Notes: generated by a model from the letters alone, not told the origin. A stretch of 64,000 bases of DNA from Ottowia sp. oral taxon 894 (GCF_001262075.1 NZ_CP012073.1:1971001-2035000), one strand, 5' to 3'. Shown: positions 1 through 9,624, counted from the stretch's first letter. Program-made: numbers and translations.

Positions 1-431
1 ATGTTTGTCTTGAACATGGGCACGTTGCAGCCCAGCGCGATGTGGCGCACCTCAATGCCCGCCTGCGCCAGCGGCGTCTCGAACGTGAAGCTGCACCCGA
101 TCAGGAACGTGACCAGATCGGGCTGCTCGTTCCAGAACGCGCGCGCATCCGGCGTTTCTTCCGCCAGCCGGCCATCGCGCCACACGCGGTACAGGGGCAG
201 ATCGGTGCGCAAGTCGGCCCCTTGCGCCAGCACGGTTGTGAAGCTGCCCGGCTCAGTCACGTCCAGCACGGGACAGGGCTTGGGGTTGCGCTGGGCGAAA
301 AGCAGAAAGTCCCATGCCCAGTCGCGGGGCAGGGCGATCAGGTTGGCCTGCGTCAGGCCGGGCGCCACGCCCGCCGTGGGCGCAACGAGGCCCTGGCGAT
401 AGGCAAGACGCGCGGATTGGGCTGGAGTCAT
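1..431 (-). CDS. Putative hydro-lyase, YcsI/DUF1445 (D-glutamate cyclase-like) family, partial
   Basis: The leftward frame starts at ATG 431 ([14 protein letters not shown]) and runs off the left edge, so only the N-terminal 143 residues are visible. The segment matches the DUF1445/YcsI family, annotated as putative hydro-lyases: [13 protein letters not shown] and [13 protein letters not shown] are typical of it. In Bacillus the homologue sits with ycsF (pxpA) and the NRAMP-like ycsG, and the same two genes lie just upstream here on the same strand, so a role in 5-oxoproline or cyclised glutamate handling is likely by context. A 657-bp gap separates it from pxpA, so it probably has its own promoter. 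The exact reaction is not provable from sequence. Confidence 0.85.
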   Translation of the reverse strand, partial: MTPAQSARLAYRQGLVAPTAGVAPGLTQANLIALPRDWAWDFLLFAQRNPKPCPVLDVTEPGSFTTVLAQGADLRTDLPLYRVWRDGRLAEETPDARAFWNEQPDLVTFLIGCSFTFETPLAQAGIEVRHIALGCNVPMFKTN

Positions 432-487
432 GAAAAAAGCCTGAAAAAAAGATGGACGAATGAAAAGACGGAAAACAGACGCGCCGC

Positions 488-994
488 TTGAACGCTTTAA
501 AAAGGATAGCTGCCTGCGCCCATTCCACGGGGATTCCACGGGGATTCCACGGGGATTTCACGGGGGATCATGCGGCCTTGCGGGCGGACTACACCCTGGG
601 GCCGGTGGGCGCGGACGAGGGCGGAGAACGCATTGGCCGTGTTTCAGGCATGGTTTTCGTGCCTGGCGCGGATGGCGCCCTGTCCCTGGCCAGCGAATGG
701 GTTGCTCTTGCCAAAATGGGCAAGCCGTTCCATTTTGAAAGCAGGAATGAGCGTTTCAATACCGTTATCGACATGGTGATTTCGCCCATGACGAAGGAGC
801 AGGTGGAAGAAAAAATCGGCGGCAAGATTCCGGAATCATCGTCTTGCGATACGGCGTCAGATTTGACGGCGCATGATCTTCTCAAAAGCAATGAAGACAA
901 TTGCTGCGAGAAACAATGCGGTTCCGGCACGAAGGGAATACGGTGCTGTGGCGGTATCGGATGCTGCAATTTCCGGCAGGAAGAAAATTGCTGA
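488..994 (+). CDS. Uncertain ORF with Cys-rich C-terminus
   Basis: A 168-codon open frame of unrecognised function. Its first 30 codons come from the type B repeat and 11-bp tandem units, so a start there is doubtful. The middle ([18 protein letters not shown]) looks more protein-like and the last 50 residues hold nine cysteines in CC and CxxC groupings. It ends before a bidirectional terminator hairpin at 1035-1057. It could be a degraded gene, a gene with a later start, or chance. Low confidence. Confidence 0.25.
   Translation: MNALKRIAACAHSTGIPRGFHGDFTGDHAALRADYTLGPVGADEGGERIGRVSGMVFVPGADGALSLASEWVALAKMGKPFHFESRNERFNTVIDMVISPMTKEQVEEKIGGKIPESSSCDTASDLTAHDLLKSNEDNCCEKQCGSGTKGIRCCGGIGCCNFRQEENC
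498..566 (-). repeat. Type B intergenic repeat (B1) with four 11-bp tandem units
   Basis: Positions 505-528 carry GATAGCTGCCTGCGCCCATT, the type B core, followed by four 11-bp units (ATTCCACGGGG three times, then ATTTCACGGGG) at 522-565. Read leftward, the element lies just upstream of the ycsI-like start in the same relative orientation as the copies before phaR and uppP. Confidence 0.7.
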
Positions 995-1030
995 TGCCTG
1001 CGCAGATAATCAGAAAACCGTTTTTCCAAA

Positions 1031-1066
1031 AAAGGCCCCGTTTTTATTTGACGGGGCATTTTTATT
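1031..1066. terminator. Bidirectional intrinsic terminator
   Basis: GCCCCGT (1035-1041) pairs with ACGGGGC (1051-1057). It is followed by ATTTTTATT on the plus strand and CCTTTTTT on the minus strand. It lies 3' of pxpA (leftward) and of the uncertain rightward ORF. Confidence 0.75.
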
Positions 1067-1088
1067 GATGCGTTTCAAGTGGCGTTTC

Positions 1089-1847
1089 TCACGCGAACGC
1101 CTTCAATTCAACCCCCGCTTCCAGTAGCGTTTGGCGCACCTGGCGGGCCATGTCCACGGCGCCGGGGCTGTCGCCGTGCACGCAAATGGAATCGGCCTGT
1201 ATGGGGGTGAGCGTGCCGTCGATGGCTTCCACCACGCCGTGCTGCACCAGGCGCAGCATGCGCGCGGCCACCTGGGGCGCGTCGTGCAGCACCGCGCCGC
1301 TTTGGCGGCGGTTGACCAGCGTGCCTTGCGGGGTGTAGGCGCGGTCGGCAAAGGCTTCGGCCACCACGCGCAAGCCCGCCGCTTGCGCCCAGCCCACCAG
1401 GGGCGAGCCAGCCAGCGCCACCAGCGCCAGGCCGGGATCAATGGCGCGGATGGCTTCGATCACGTCCGCCGCCTGGCGCTCGTCGTGCGCGATGGTGTTG
1501 TAGAGCGCGCCGTGCGGCTTGACGTAGCGCACCTGCGTGCCGGCCACGCGCGCCAGCCCTTGCAGTGCGCCAATCTGGTAGATGACATCGGCGCGCAAAT
1601 CGGCGCTGGCCACGTCCATGTTGCGGCGGCCAAAGCCGGCCAGATCGGGGTAGGCCACGTGCGCGCCCACGCTCACGCCGCGCTCGGCGGCGGCGCGCAG
1701 CGTGCGCAGGATGCCCGCCGCGTCGCCCGCGTGAAAGCCGCAGGCCACGTTGGCGCTGGTGACGATGCCGAGCATGGCCTCGTCATCGCCCATGCGCCAC
1801 GCGCCCAGGCTTTCACCCAGGTCGCTGTTCAGATCGATGTGCGCCAT
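1089..1847 (-). CDS. pxpA: 5-oxoprolinase subunit A (LamB/YcsF family)
   Basis: 252 residues, the normal length for the LamB/YcsF (PxpA) family. N-terminal DLNSDLGE and ACGFHAGD are the family signature, and VKPHGALYN is also conserved. In characterised bacteria PxpA works with PxpB and PxpC in ATP-dependent opening of 5-oxoproline (pyroglutamate) to glutamate. The gene begins 3 bp downstream of the stop of the NRAMP-type transporter, so the two are one leftward operon, and a strong terminator follows it. PxpB/PxpC (KipI/KipA) are not in the window and may lie beyond the left edge. Confidence 0.93.
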   Translation of the reverse strand: MAHIDLNSDLGESLGAWRMGDDEAMLGIVTSANVACGFHAGDAAGILRTLRAAAERGVSVGAHVAYPDLAGFGRRNMDVASADLRADVIYQIGALQGLARVAGTQVRYVKPHGALYNTIAHDERQAADVIEAIRAIDPGLALVALAGSPLVGWAQAAGLRVVAEAFADRAYTPQGTLVNRRQSGAVLHDAPQVAARMLRLVQHGVVEAIDGTLTPIQADSICVHGDSPGAVDMARQVRQTLLEAGVELKAFA

Positions 1848-1850
1848 GCC

Positions 1851-3140
1851 TTATCCCATGATGAATTTGAAAACGCCGCCAAACGATTTGTAGCCCATGT
1901 ACCAGGTCAGCAGGCACACGGCCGAGCCCAGCGCCAGCAGCGGGCGTGAATAGGTTTTGCCGCCCAGCAAATCAGGGCGCGCCCAGCCGACGTACATGAA
2001 GAGCGTCATGCCCAGCGGCAGGATGAGGCCGTTGAAGCCGCCCGCAAACACCAGCAGCGCCGAAGGCGCTTTGCCCAGGCCCAGAAACACGGCCAGCGAC
2101 ACCAGGATGAACACCACCGTGGCCTTGTTGCGCGCACTTTCCGAAATGCCGGGCCTGAAGGCCGTGAGGAAAGACATGGAGGTGTAGGCCGCCCCGATCA
2201 CGCTGGTGATGGCCGCCGCCCACAGCACCAGGCCGAAAAAGCGCAGGCCCAAATTGCCCGCAGCGGCCTGAAAGGCTTGCGCCGCCGGGTTCGCGCCCTT
2301 GCCGGAGATGTCGATGACCACGCCGCCGCTGACCACGCCCAGAATGGCCAGAAAGAGCACGTAGCGCATCACGCCCGTGACGGCAATGCCGTTGAGCGCG
2401 CCGCTGGTGACGGCCTTGAGGTTTTCCTCGCCCGTCATGCCCCGGTCCAGCAGGCGGTGCGCGCCCGCGTAGGTGATGTAGCCGCCCACCGTGCCGCCCA
2501 CGATGGTGGTGATCATCACCCAGTCCACCACTTCAGGCATCACGGTCTGGCGCAGCGCCTCGCCCACGGGCGGGCCGGAGACGATGGCCACATACACCGT
2601 CAGCGCAATCATCAGAATGCCCAGGAAGATGATGAGCTTGTCCACAGCCATGCCCGCGCGCCTGGAGGCGAAGATGCCCAGCGCGATGGCCGCGCTCAGC
2701 GCCCCGCCCCAGGCTGGCGGCAGGCCCATCAGCGCGTCCAGCCCCAGGCCCGCGCCCGCGATGTTGCCCACGTTGAAGACCAGCCCGCCAAACATCACCA
2801 GCAGCGCCAGCACGTGCCCGCTGCCCGGCAGCGCCGCGTTGGCCAGCGAGGAGGCATCGCGCCGCGCCAGCGCCACCATGCGCCAGATGTTGATTTGCAC
2901 CACGAAGTCAATCAGCACCGAAGCCAGAATGCCGAAGGCGAACGCCGCCCCCAGCTTGGTGGTGAATGTGGCTGTTTGCGTGATGAAGCCGGGGCCGATG
3001 GCCGAAGTGGCCATCAGAAAAATGGCGGCGATGATGGACGAGCGCCGCGAGCGAATGAACTCGGTCGGCTCGCTGGACGCAGACGCCGACGGTTGGACGG
3101 ACGCTGCGCACGCGTTGGAATCTGCGGAAGGCAGGCTCAT
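1851..3140 (-). CDS. NRAMP-family divalent metal/H+ symporter-like protein (YcsG-like)
   Basis: Inner-membrane protein of about 429 residues with some eleven hydrophobic segments. SAIGPGFITQTATFT near the N-terminus corresponds to the first NRAMP helix. The DPGN motif of Mn/Fe transporters appears as GPGF, which is typical of the YcsG-like branch linked to pxpA rather than true MntH. The start at 3140 is chosen because AGGAG lies 9-10 bp before it; an open extension to 3227 lacks such a site. It is first gene of an operon with pxpA, where import of an organic substrate or a metal for 5-oxoproline metabolism is plausible but unproven. Confidence 0.85.
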   Translation of the reverse strand: MSLPSADSNACAASVQPSASASSEPTEFIRSRRSSIIAAIFLMATSAIGPGFITQTATFTTKLGAAFAFGILASVLIDFVVQINIWRMVALARRDASSLANAALPGSGHVLALLVMFGGLVFNVGNIAGAGLGLDALMGLPPAWGGALSAAIALGIFASRRAGMAVDKLIIFLGILMIALTVYVAIVSGPPVGEALRQTVMPEVVDWVMITTIVGGTVGGYITYAGAHRLLDRGMTGEENLKAVTSGALNGIAVTGVMRYVLFLAILGVVSGGVVIDISGKGANPAAQAFQAAAGNLGLRFFGLVLWAAAITSVIGAAYTSMSFLTAFRPGISESARNKATVVFILVSLAVFLGLGKAPSALLVFAGGFNGLILPLGMTLFMYVGWARPDLLGGKTYSRPLLALGSAVCLLTWYMGYKSFGGVFKFIMG

Positions 3141-3374
3141 GGCGGATTGCTCCTGTTGCTGGGGCCAAAAAGCGCACGGCAGCGCCAGCTGCGGCAGCAA
3201 GGCCCCGCGAGCTGGCTCCCCGCGCAAAAACAGGCGCGGATTGTTGGGGCGCAGCGCCGCCGTGGCGCATGGGGATTTCCCTCTCGGGAATTACCCTGCC
3301 AAGGGATTTCCGCCGCCCGGCGGCAAAAGCGTGCGGACGGAACCTGGCAGGCAGGCGTTGCAGACGAGGCATTG

Positions 3375-3430
3375 CAAGCCAAATCGCCCGCAAGTCCTGG
3401 TGGAATGGGCGCGGGCAGCTATGGTTTTTG
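3375..3430 (+). repeat. Type B intergenic repeat (B2)
   Basis: Contains AAGCCAAATCG, then AAGTCCTGGTGGAATGGGCG, then GGGCAGCTAT. It lies 36 bp upstream of phaR, in the divergent 326-bp gap between the NRAMP gene and phaR, and is oriented toward phaR. Confidence 0.75.
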
Positions 3431-3466
3431 CAGCAAGCGGGCAGCCGCCTAGAATCCGCCGCGCCC

Positions 3467-4051
3467 ATGCCTTCCCATGCTTCTTCTTCTGCTGGCGCTG
3501 CTGGCCACGCCCAGGGCAGCGAGCGCGTCATCAAGAAATATCCCAACCGCAGGCTGTATGACACGCAGGCGTCTGCCTACGTGACGCTGGCGGACGTGCG
3601 GGCGCTGGTGATGCAGCGCGCGCCGTTCGTGGTGCGTGACGCGCGCACGGGCGAAGACCTCACGCGCAGCATCCTGCTTCAGATCATGCTGGAGGAGGAA
3701 GCGGGCGGCGCGCCCATGTTCAGCGAGCAGCTGCTGGCCAATCTGATCCGCTTTTACGGCCACGCCATGCAGGGGCTGATGGGCGCGTATCTGGAGCGCA
3801 GCATTGACGCCATGATGGATGTGCAGGCGCGGCTGGCCGAGCAGGCGCAGTCGCTCTCGCCCGAGAACTGGCGTGCGTTCATGCAGCCGGGCGTGATGGG
3901 CGGCTATTTCGGGCAGTCGCAGGCGCTGCTGGCGCACATGCAGCAGCAGATGCACGCGCAGGCCGGGCAGGTGCTGGGCGCTTTCGGCCTGCGGCCCGCT
4001 TCTTCCACGATGACACCCGACAAGAATGACCACGACGACCTCCCCGACTGA
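3467..4051 (+). CDS. phaR: Polyhydroxyalkanoate synthesis regulator PhaR
   Basis: 194 residues. The N-terminal PHB/PHA accumulation regulator DNA-binding domain is marked by [13 protein letters not shown] at residues 21-33, followed by a PHB_acc region ([16 protein letters not shown]) and a Gln/Ala-rich C-terminus. PhaR represses phasin and PHA genes and binds polymer granules in relatives such as Cupriavidus. The ATG at 3467 is the first in-frame methionine giving the usual N-terminus. Its 3' end overlaps rimO by 26 bp, so the two are probably co-transcribed, a pairing common in Comamonadaceae. Confidence 0.92.
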   Translation: MPSHASSSAGAAGHAQGSERVIKKYPNRRLYDTQASAYVTLADVRALVMQRAPFVVRDARTGEDLTRSILLQIMLEEEAGGAPMFSEQLLANLIRFYGHAMQGLMGAYLERSIDAMMDVQARLAEQAQSLSPENWRAFMQPGVMGGYFGQSQALLAHMQQQMHAQAGQVLGAFGLRPASSTMTPDKNDHDDLPD

Positions 4052-5456
4052 ATCCGCTCCAGGCCCCGCCCCGCGCGTGGGCTTTGTCTCCCTGGGCTGC
4101 CCGAAGAACCTGACGGACTCGGAACTCATCATCACCCAGCTCTCCGCCGAAGGCTACGTGACGGGCAAGTCGTTCGAGGGGGCTGACCTGGTCATCGTCA
4201 ATACCTGCGGCTTCATCGACGAAGCGGTGAAGGAAAGCCTGGACACGATTGGCGAGGCGCTGAACGTCAATGGCAAGGTCATCGTCACCGGCTGCCTGGG
4301 CGCGCGCAAAACGGTCAATGCCCGGCCGGGCGAGGAAGACAACCTGGTCAAGAGCCTGCACCCCAGCGTGCTGGCCGTGACCGGCCCGCAGGCCACGCAG
4401 GAAGTGATGGACGCCGTGCACCAGCACTGCCCCAAGCCGCACGATCCGTTCACCGACCTGGTGCCGGGCACGCCGGGCGTGGTGGGCGAGGCGGGCGTGA
4501 AGCTCACTCCGCGCCACTACGCCTACATCAAGATCAGCGAGGGCTGCAACCACCGCTGCACGTTCTGCATCATCCCTTCCATGCGGGGCGACCTGGTCAG
4601 CCGCCCGATTGGCAACGTGCTCAAGGAAGCCAAGGCGCTGTTTGAAGGCGGCGTGAAAGAGCTGCTGGTGGTCAGCCAGGACACCTCCGCCTACGGGCTG
4701 GACGTGAAGTACCGCACGGGCTTCTGGGAGGGCCGCCCCATCAAGACCCGCCTGCTGGAGCTGGTGCAGGCGCTGGCCGCGCTGGCCGAGCCGCACGGCG
4801 CCTGGGTGCGGCTGCATTACGTCTACCCCTACCCGCACGTGGACGACGTGCTGCCGCTGATGGCACAGGGCCGCGTGCTGCCGTATCTGGACGTGCCTTT
4901 CCAGCACAGCCACCCCGACGTGCTGCGCCGCATGAAGCGCCCGGCCAGCGGCGAAAAAAACCTCGAGCGCATCGCCCGCTGGCGCGAGCAATGCCCGGAG
5001 CTGGTCATCCGCTCCACCTTCATCGCCGGTTTCCCGGGCGAGACGGAGGCCGAATTCCGGCATTTGCTCGACTTTGTGCGCGAGGCGCAGATTGACCGCG
5101 CCGGCTGCTTCGCCTACAGCCCCGTGCAGGGCGCGGCGGCCAATGAACTGCCGGGCCAGCTGGCCGCCGAAGAGCGCGAGGAGCGCCGCGCCCGCTTCAT
5201 GGCCGTGGCCGAAGAAGTCTCCTCTGCCCGCCTGCGCCGCCGCGTGGGCAGCGTCATGCAGGTGCTGGTGGACTCGGCTCCCGCGCAGGGCCGGCGCGGC
5301 GGCGTGGGCCGCAGCTACGCCGACGCGCCCGAAATCGACGGCGTGGTGCGCCTGCTGCCGCCCGAAAAAATCAGCAAGACGCTCAAGGCGGGCGCGTTCA
5401 CCAAGGCGCGCATCGTCGCCGCCGAAGGGCATGACCTGGTGGGCGTGCCGATCTGA
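4026..5456 (+). CDS. rimO: Ribosomal protein S12 methylthiotransferase RimO
   Basis: 476 residues. The N-terminal UPF0004 domain has cluster cysteines C25, C61 and C90 (SLGCPKN, NTCGFI, TGCLGA). The radical SAM domain carries CxxxCxxC at C174, C178 and C181 ([10 protein letters not shown]), and a TRAM domain follows. RimO is a radical-SAM enzyme with two [4Fe-4S] clusters that adds a methylthio group to an aspartate of ribosomal protein S12. All key cysteines are intact. The start overlaps the phaR end. Confidence 0.97.
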   Translation: MTTTTSPTESAPGPAPRVGFVSLGCPKNLTDSELIITQLSAEGYVTGKSFEGADLVIVNTCGFIDEAVKESLDTIGEALNVNGKVIVTGCLGARKTVNARPGEEDNLVKSLHPSVLAVTGPQATQEVMDAVHQHCPKPHDPFTDLVPGTPGVVGEAGVKLTPRHYAYIKISEGCNHRCTFCIIPSMRGDLVSRPIGNVLKEAKALFEGGVKELLVVSQDTSAYGLDVKYRTGFWEGRPIKTRLLELVQALAALAEPHGAWVRLHYVYPYPHVDDVLPLMAQGRVLPYLDVPFQHSHPDVLRRMKRPASGEKNLERIARWREQCPELVIRSTFIAGFPGETEAEFRHLLDFVREAQIDRAGCFAYSPVQGAAANELPGQLAAEEREERRARFMAVAEEVSSARLRRRVGSVMQVLVDSAPAQGRRGGVGRSYADAPEIDGVVRLLPPEKISKTLKAGAFTKARIVAAEGHDLVGVPI

Positions 5457-5481
5457 ACCGCAACACGAAAGGGCAGAAACC

Positions 5482-5745
5482 ATGAAGCTGGCGACCATCC
5501 ACAGCGAACTCAATCCGTGGGATGCGCGCATCGTGTGCAACCTGCTGCGCAGCGAAGGCATGGCGGCCACGCTGCTGGGCGAGCACCACGCCACGGCCGA
5601 CCTGCTGGTTTCGCCCGCGCTGGGCGGCGTGCGCGTGCAAGTGCCCGCCGAGCAGGCCGAAGCCGCCCGCGCCCTTGTCGCCCGCTGGCAAAGCGGCGAA
5701 TTCGGGCGCGCGCTGGAAGATCAAATGAAGGACGAAGCGCCGTGA
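5482..5745 (+). CDS. DUF2007-type putative signal-transducing protein
   Basis: 87 residues resembling the DUF2007 family of small beta/alpha proteins, which lack a firm biochemical role. The pattern of an N-terminal strand, then DARIVCNLLRSEGMAATLLG, then a GGVRVQVP loop, is characteristic. It begins 25 bp after rimO and its stop overlaps a possible GTG of the next gene, so it is probably in the phaR-rimO operon. Homologues are often annotated from structure as PII-like or as binding domains; no ligand can be named here. Confidence 0.8.
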   Translation: MKLATIHSELNPWDARIVCNLLRSEGMAATLLGEHHATADLLVSPALGGVRVQVPAEQAEAARALVARWQSGEFGRALEDQMKDEAP

Positions 5746-5780
5746 ACGCGCCGCAAGCCGCTCCGAAAGGAAAAAGAGCC

Positions 5781-6173
5781 ATGCCCGCTCGCCAAGCCCT
5801 CCGCAAGGCCCGCCTGCTGGCCATGCTGGCGCTGACGGCTGCCAGCGCCCTGGCGCAGCCAGCGGCATCGCCCCAGGGCGCTTGCACGCCCGAAACCTGC
5901 ACCCTGCAAGACTTCGAGGCGGCCCGCGCCGTCACCGAAACGCTGTATGGCGACGTGCTCACCGCGCTGGCCGCCCATGAGCGCCCGGCCCTGCGCAACG
6001 ACCAGAACCAGTGGCGGCGCGCCGCCCGCCAGCACTGCAACCGGCTGGCCCCGCTGCGCGGCGAGGCCGGGGCCCCGGGCAACAGCCGCCACCACGCCTG
6101 CATGATCCAGCAGCACATGGAGCGCCGCCAGGCGCTGCGCCACTGGCTGATGAATGGCTACATCGTTGATTGA
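5781..6173 (+). CDS. Secreted LprI-like (DUF1311) protein
   Basis: 130 residues with an N-terminal signal peptide (basic MPARQALRKAR, hydrophobic core, ALAQP cleavage region). The mature part has the pattern of DUF1311/LprI-like domains: an initial pair of cysteines (CTPETC), then WRRAARQHC and a late CMIQQHMERRQALR. LprI-like proteins include lysozyme inhibitors, but many are uncharacterised. ATG 5781 is preferred because AAGGA lies about 10 bp upstream; a GTG at 5742 overlapping the previous stop would extend it by 13 codons. Probably last gene of the operon, since a type A repeat follows. Confidence 0.8.
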   Translation: MPARQALRKARLLAMLALTAASALAQPAASPQGACTPETCTLQDFEAARAVTETLYGDVLTALAAHERPALRNDQNQWRRAARQHCNRLAPLRGEAGAPGNSRHHACMIQQHMERRQALRHWLMNGYIVD

Positions 6174-6234
6174 GCGCGAAACCGCCGCCCGCCTGCGCCG
6201 TCCAGCCGGGCCGGACGGCAGGCGCACAAGATCA

Positions 6235-6320
6235 GAAAAAGGAGCAAATTTGAGCCTGCCAAAAACGGCGCCTGCGCCCTTTCCACTAGGACATCATGCT
6301 ATTGATACAGGAGCGAAAAT
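6235..6320 (+). repeat. Type A intergenic repeat (A1)
   Basis: AGGAGCAAATTTGAG at the left end, TGCGCCCTTTCCACTAGGAC then ATCATGCTATTGATACAGGA in the middle and right. It lies between the DUF1311 gene and the convergent tRNA-Leu. The rest of the 337-bp gap holds nothing else recognisable except the tRNA terminator. Confidence 0.85.
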
Positions 6321-6470
6321 GCCCCCCATCCATGCAGCCGTTGCCAAGCAAGAAAGCGGGCCGCTGCAAACGGCCAGCGGCGGCAATCCGGCGCTCGATC
6401 CACGGCCTCCAGCATGGCCATGCGCCTGGCGGCAGACAAAAAAAGCCTTGCGATGGGCAATGCAATGGGC

Positions 6471-6504
6471 AAAAAAAAGCCTTGCGGTTTTTGCCGCAAG
6501 GCTT
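6471..6504 (-). terminator. Intrinsic terminator of tRNA-Leu
   Basis: AAGCCTTGCGG (6477-6487) pairs perfectly with CCGCAAGGCTT (6494-6504) around a 6-nt loop. On the minus strand it is followed by a run of eight T (6478-6471). It lies 7 bp beyond the 3' CCA end of the tRNA. Confidence 0.93.
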
Positions 6505-6510
6505 CATGTG

Positions 6511-6595
<85 letters not shown>

Positions 6596-6613
6596 GTTTC
6601 AGGGAAAGCGCGA

Positions 6614-6643
6614 ATTCTACAGCATAAAAATGAAAACAGACAA
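6614..6643 (-). promoter_or_regulatory. Sigma-70-type promoter for tRNA-Leu
   Basis: Minus-strand TTGTCT (6643-6638) and TAGAAT (6619-6614) are separated by 18 bp and lie about 19 bp upstream of the tRNA 5' end. The -35 and spacer overlap the first codons of the divergent rnr gene. Confidence 0.65.
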
Positions 6644-8873
6644 AACACGCATGAAAAATGAACTGGAAGGCTCTGTGCAGGGCCACCGCGACGGCCACGG
6701 CTTCGTGCTGCGCGACGATGGCGGCCCTGACCTGTACCTGCCGCCCGCGCAAATGCGCGCCGTGCTGCACGGCGACCGCGTGCGCGCCGCCGTGACGCAG
6801 TTTGACCGCAAGGGCCGCGCCGAAGGGCGGGTGCTGTCCATCATCAGCCGCCCGCCGCGCCCGCTCATCGCCCGCCTCGTGCGCGAAAGCGGCGTGTGGC
6901 TGGCCCGGCCGGAAGACCGCCGCTACGGGCAAGACGTGCTGCTTGAAAAACGCGGCATGGGCCGCGCGCGCGAAGGGCAAATCGCCGTCATCGCCTTCAC
7001 GGGCGAGCCGGCGCTGCATGCCCAGCCCACGGGCCGCGTGACCGAAGTGCTGGGCGACGCGGACGACGCGGGCATGGAAATCGAAATTGCCGTGCGCAAA
7101 TTCGGCGTGCCGCACGAGTTCTCCCCCGCCGCGCTGGCGCAGGCCCAGGCGCTGCCAGACGCCGTGCAGCCCGCCGAGCGCAAAGGCCGCATTGATTTGA
7201 CCGATGTGCCCTTTGTGACCATCGACGGCGAAGACGCCCGCGACTTTGACGACGCTGTCTATTGCCAGCCCGCCGTGGCGTCAGGCCGTGGCAAGCGGCC
7301 CAATGGCTGGCGGCTGCTCGTGGCCATTGCCGACGTGAGCCACTACGTGACCAACGGCGACGCGCTCGACGCGGACGCCTTCGAGCGCGCCACCAGCGTT
7401 TATTTCCCGCGCCGCGTCATCCCCATGCTGCCGGAAAAACTCAGCAACGGCCTGTGCTCGCTCAACCCGCAGGTGGACCGCCTCGCGCTCGTGTGCGACA
7501 TGCTGATTGACCGGCAAGGCGCCATCACCGCCTACCAGTTCTACCCCGCCGTCATCCACAGCCACGCGCGCCTGACCTACACGCAGGCCGCCGCCTGGCT
7601 CGCAGGCGAGACCGGCGGCGCCACGCCCGGGCAGCAAGCCCTGCTGCCCCAGCTGCAAAACCTCGCCAGCGCTTACCGCGCACTGCTGGCCGCCCGCCAC
7701 GCGCGCGGCGCGGTGGAGCTGGACAGCGTTGAAACCCAAATCGTCTGCGACGAAGCGGGTCGCATCACGCAAATCCTGCCGCGCGAGCGCAACGACGCGC
7801 ACCGCCTGATTGAAGAAGCCATGCTCGCCGCCAACGTCTGCGCCGCCGACTTCATGCTCGAAGGCAAGCGCGAGGGCCTTTTCCGCGTGCACGACGCGCC
7901 CCCGCCCGACAAGCTCGCCACCTTGCGCAGCTACCTGGCCGCCCTGGGCGTGCGCGCCGCCGTGCCTGATGAGCCGCAGCCTGCCGACATCCAGCGCATC
8001 GCCGAACAAGTCGCCGCCCGGCCCGACGCCGCCCAAATCCACGCCGTGCTCCTGCGCTCCATGAGCCAGGCCCTCTACACCCCCGCCAACAGCGGCCACT
8101 TCGGCCTAGCCTACCCCGCCTACACGCACTTCACCAGCCCCATCCGCCGCTACCCTGATTTGCTGGTGCACCGCGTCATCAAAGCCATGCTCGCGGGCCG
8201 CAAATACGCCCTGCCCAAGCTGCCCGCGTTTGGCGAAGCGCATGAAAAACTCCGCCAGCGCCTGCAAAAAAACGCCCGCCCGGCCAGCGCGGCGGAAAAC
8301 CTCCCGCGCAAAACCGCCAAGGCCCATCAGGCCTGGGAAGCGGCCGGACTGCATTGCAGCGCGTGCGAGCGCCGCGCCGACGAAGCCAGCCGCGACGTGC
8401 AAGCCTGGCTCAAATGCCAATACATGCAGCAGCACCTGGGCGAAGTGTTTGAAGGCACGGTCAGCGCCGTCACCAGCTTTGGCCTTTTCGTCACCCTGAA
8501 AGACCTTTACGTGGAAGGGCTGATTCACGTCTCGGAACTGGCTGGCGACTACTACCGCTTTGACGAAGCCCGGCAAGAGCTGCGCGGCGAGCGCAGCGGC
8601 ACGCGCTACACCCTGGGCCAGCCGCTGCGCGTGCAAGTCGCCCGCGTCGATCTGGACGGCCGCCGCATCGACTTTTGCCTGCCTGCCGCCAGCGCAGACG
8701 GGCCGCCCGCGCCCGCTGACGCGCCCGCCGGCCGCAAAACCGCCCGCCCCGCCGCCGCCAAGACAGACCGCAAGCCCAGGGCCGCAAAAGCGGCCAAAGC
8801 GGCTAAAGCGGCCAGAGCCGCCAAGCCCCGGGCCGCCCGTTCTTCCGCACGCTCCTCATCAGGCAGGCGCTGA
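6630..8873 (+). CDS. rnr: Ribonuclease R
   Basis: 747 residues, normal for RNase R. Domains in order: N-terminal OB/cold-shock-like region (SVQGHRDGHGFVLRDD), the RNB catalytic domain with DGEDARDFDDAVYC near residues 199-212 carrying the metal-binding aspartates, a C-terminal S1 domain at about 604-690 (GTVSAVTSFGLFV), and a long Lys/Ala-rich basic tail. The enzyme is a processive 3'-5' exoribonuclease that degrades structured RNA. The start at ATG 6630 or 6651 (MKNELEG) cannot be decided; neither has a clear ribosome site and both lie inside the tRNA-Leu promoter zone. Confidence 0.96.
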   Translation: MKTDKTRMKNELEGSVQGHRDGHGFVLRDDGGPDLYLPPAQMRAVLHGDRVRAAVTQFDRKGRAEGRVLSIISRPPRPLIARLVRESGVWLARPEDRRYGQDVLLEKRGMGRAREGQIAVIAFTGEPALHAQPTGRVTEVLGDADDAGMEIEIAVRKFGVPHEFSPAALAQAQALPDAVQPAERKGRIDLTDVPFVTIDGEDARDFDDAVYCQPAVASGRGKRPNGWRLLVAIADVSHYVTNGDALDADAFERATSVYFPRRVIPMLPEKLSNGLCSLNPQVDRLALVCDMLIDRQGAITAYQFYPAVIHSHARLTYTQAAAWLAGETGGATPGQQALLPQLQNLASAYRALLAARHARGAVELDSVETQIVCDEAGRITQILPRERNDAHRLIEEAMLAANVCAADFMLEGKREGLFRVHDAPPPDKLATLRSYLAALGVRAAVPDEPQPADIQRIAEQVAARPDAAQIHAVLLRSMSQALYTPANSGHFGLAYPAYTHFTSPIRRYPDLLVHRVIKAMLAGRKYALPKLPAFGEAHEKLRQRLQKNARPASAAENLPRKTAKAHQAWEAAGLHCSACERRADEASRDVQAWLKCQYMQQHLGEVFEGTVSAVTSFGLFVTLKDLYVEGLIHVSELAGDYYRFDEARQELRGERSGTRYTLGQPLRVQVARVDLDGRRIDFCLPAASADGPPAPADAPAGRKTARPAAAKTDRKPRAAKAAKAAKAARAAKPRAARSSARSSSGRR

Positions 8874-9022
8874 ATCCGGCCTGGCGGGCCACCGGGAGTG
8901 CTCTGGCGCGTTTATTCCTGAACCCATGAAACGGATAGCAGGCATTCTGTTTAACTGCTTCCGTCAAAGTAATGCCAACCCGCTTTCAATCTGCACAACC
9001 TTTTCCATGCCAGGAGTATAAA

Positions 9023-9598
9023 GTGTCATTTACCACGATTATTTATGCCCACCCATACGATGAAAGTTTCAATCACGGCATTTTGCAGCGTGTGCGGCAG
9101 CTACTGGATGGAAAAGGAGAAAAATATCAGCTGATTGATTTGTATGCGGACGGTTTCAACCCCGCCTACACTAAAGAGGAACTTGCCTTGTTTAACCAGG
9201 GGAAAGCCTTGGATCCGCTCGTTTTGCGTTATCAGGAAATCTTGAAAACAACCAGCCGCCTGATTTTCATCTTTCCTGTCTGGTGGGCGGATATGCCGGC
9301 CATTGTCAAAGGATTTGAAGACAAGGTTTTTCTCAAAACATTGGCTTACGTTCCCACCGCCACAGGCTTGAAAGGCAATCTGACTCACATCAAGGAAGCG
9401 CTGGTCATCAGCACATCCACCGCCCCCACATGGTATCTGAAATGGTTTTGCGGCAACGGTATTGGCAAAGCGATGCTGGGCCACACCCTGAAAGGCATTG
9501 GTATTGCCAAACGCCAATGGCTCAACTTCGGCAATATGGACAAATCCACCGCCGAACAGCGGAAGGCATTCTTGGAAGATTTAAGCCGAAGCGTTTGA
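9023..9598 (+). CDS. NAD(P)H oxidoreductase, flavodoxin-like fold (acquired from Neisseriaceae)
   Basis: 191 residues of the PF02525 flavodoxin-like family (MdaB/KefF/quinone reductase group). The N-terminus TTIIYAHPYDESFNHG is the FMN/FAD phosphate-binding strand-loop, and LIFIFPVWWADMPAIVKGF is the family core motif. The expected activity is two-electron reduction of quinones or similar acceptors with NAD(P)H. GTG at 9023 is chosen because AGGAG lies 6 bp upstream (9012-9016) and it gives the standard N-terminus. Base composition is visibly lower in GC than its neighbours, and an exact 12-bp uptake sequence of the Simonsiella dialect lies 27 bp after the stop, which points to transfer from Neisseriaceae. 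Confidence 0.9.
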   Translation: MSFTTIIYAHPYDESFNHGILQRVRQLLDGKGEKYQLIDLYADGFNPAYTKEELALFNQGKALDPLVLRYQEILKTTSRLIFIFPVWWADMPAIVKGFEDKVFLKTLAYVPTATGLKGNLTHIKEALVISTSTAPTWYLKWFCGNGIGKAMLGHTLKGIGIAKRQWLNFGNMDKSTAEQRKAFLEDLSRSV

Positions 9599-9624
9599 TT
9601 TTCGAGTGGCTTGAAACAGGTAAA

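Noticed and set aside
3879-5594. Long open frame antisense to rimO
   Set aside because: It is a compositional shadow of a GC-rich gene: His/Ala/Arg-rich, no family resemblance, and it covers the intact radical-SAM gene.
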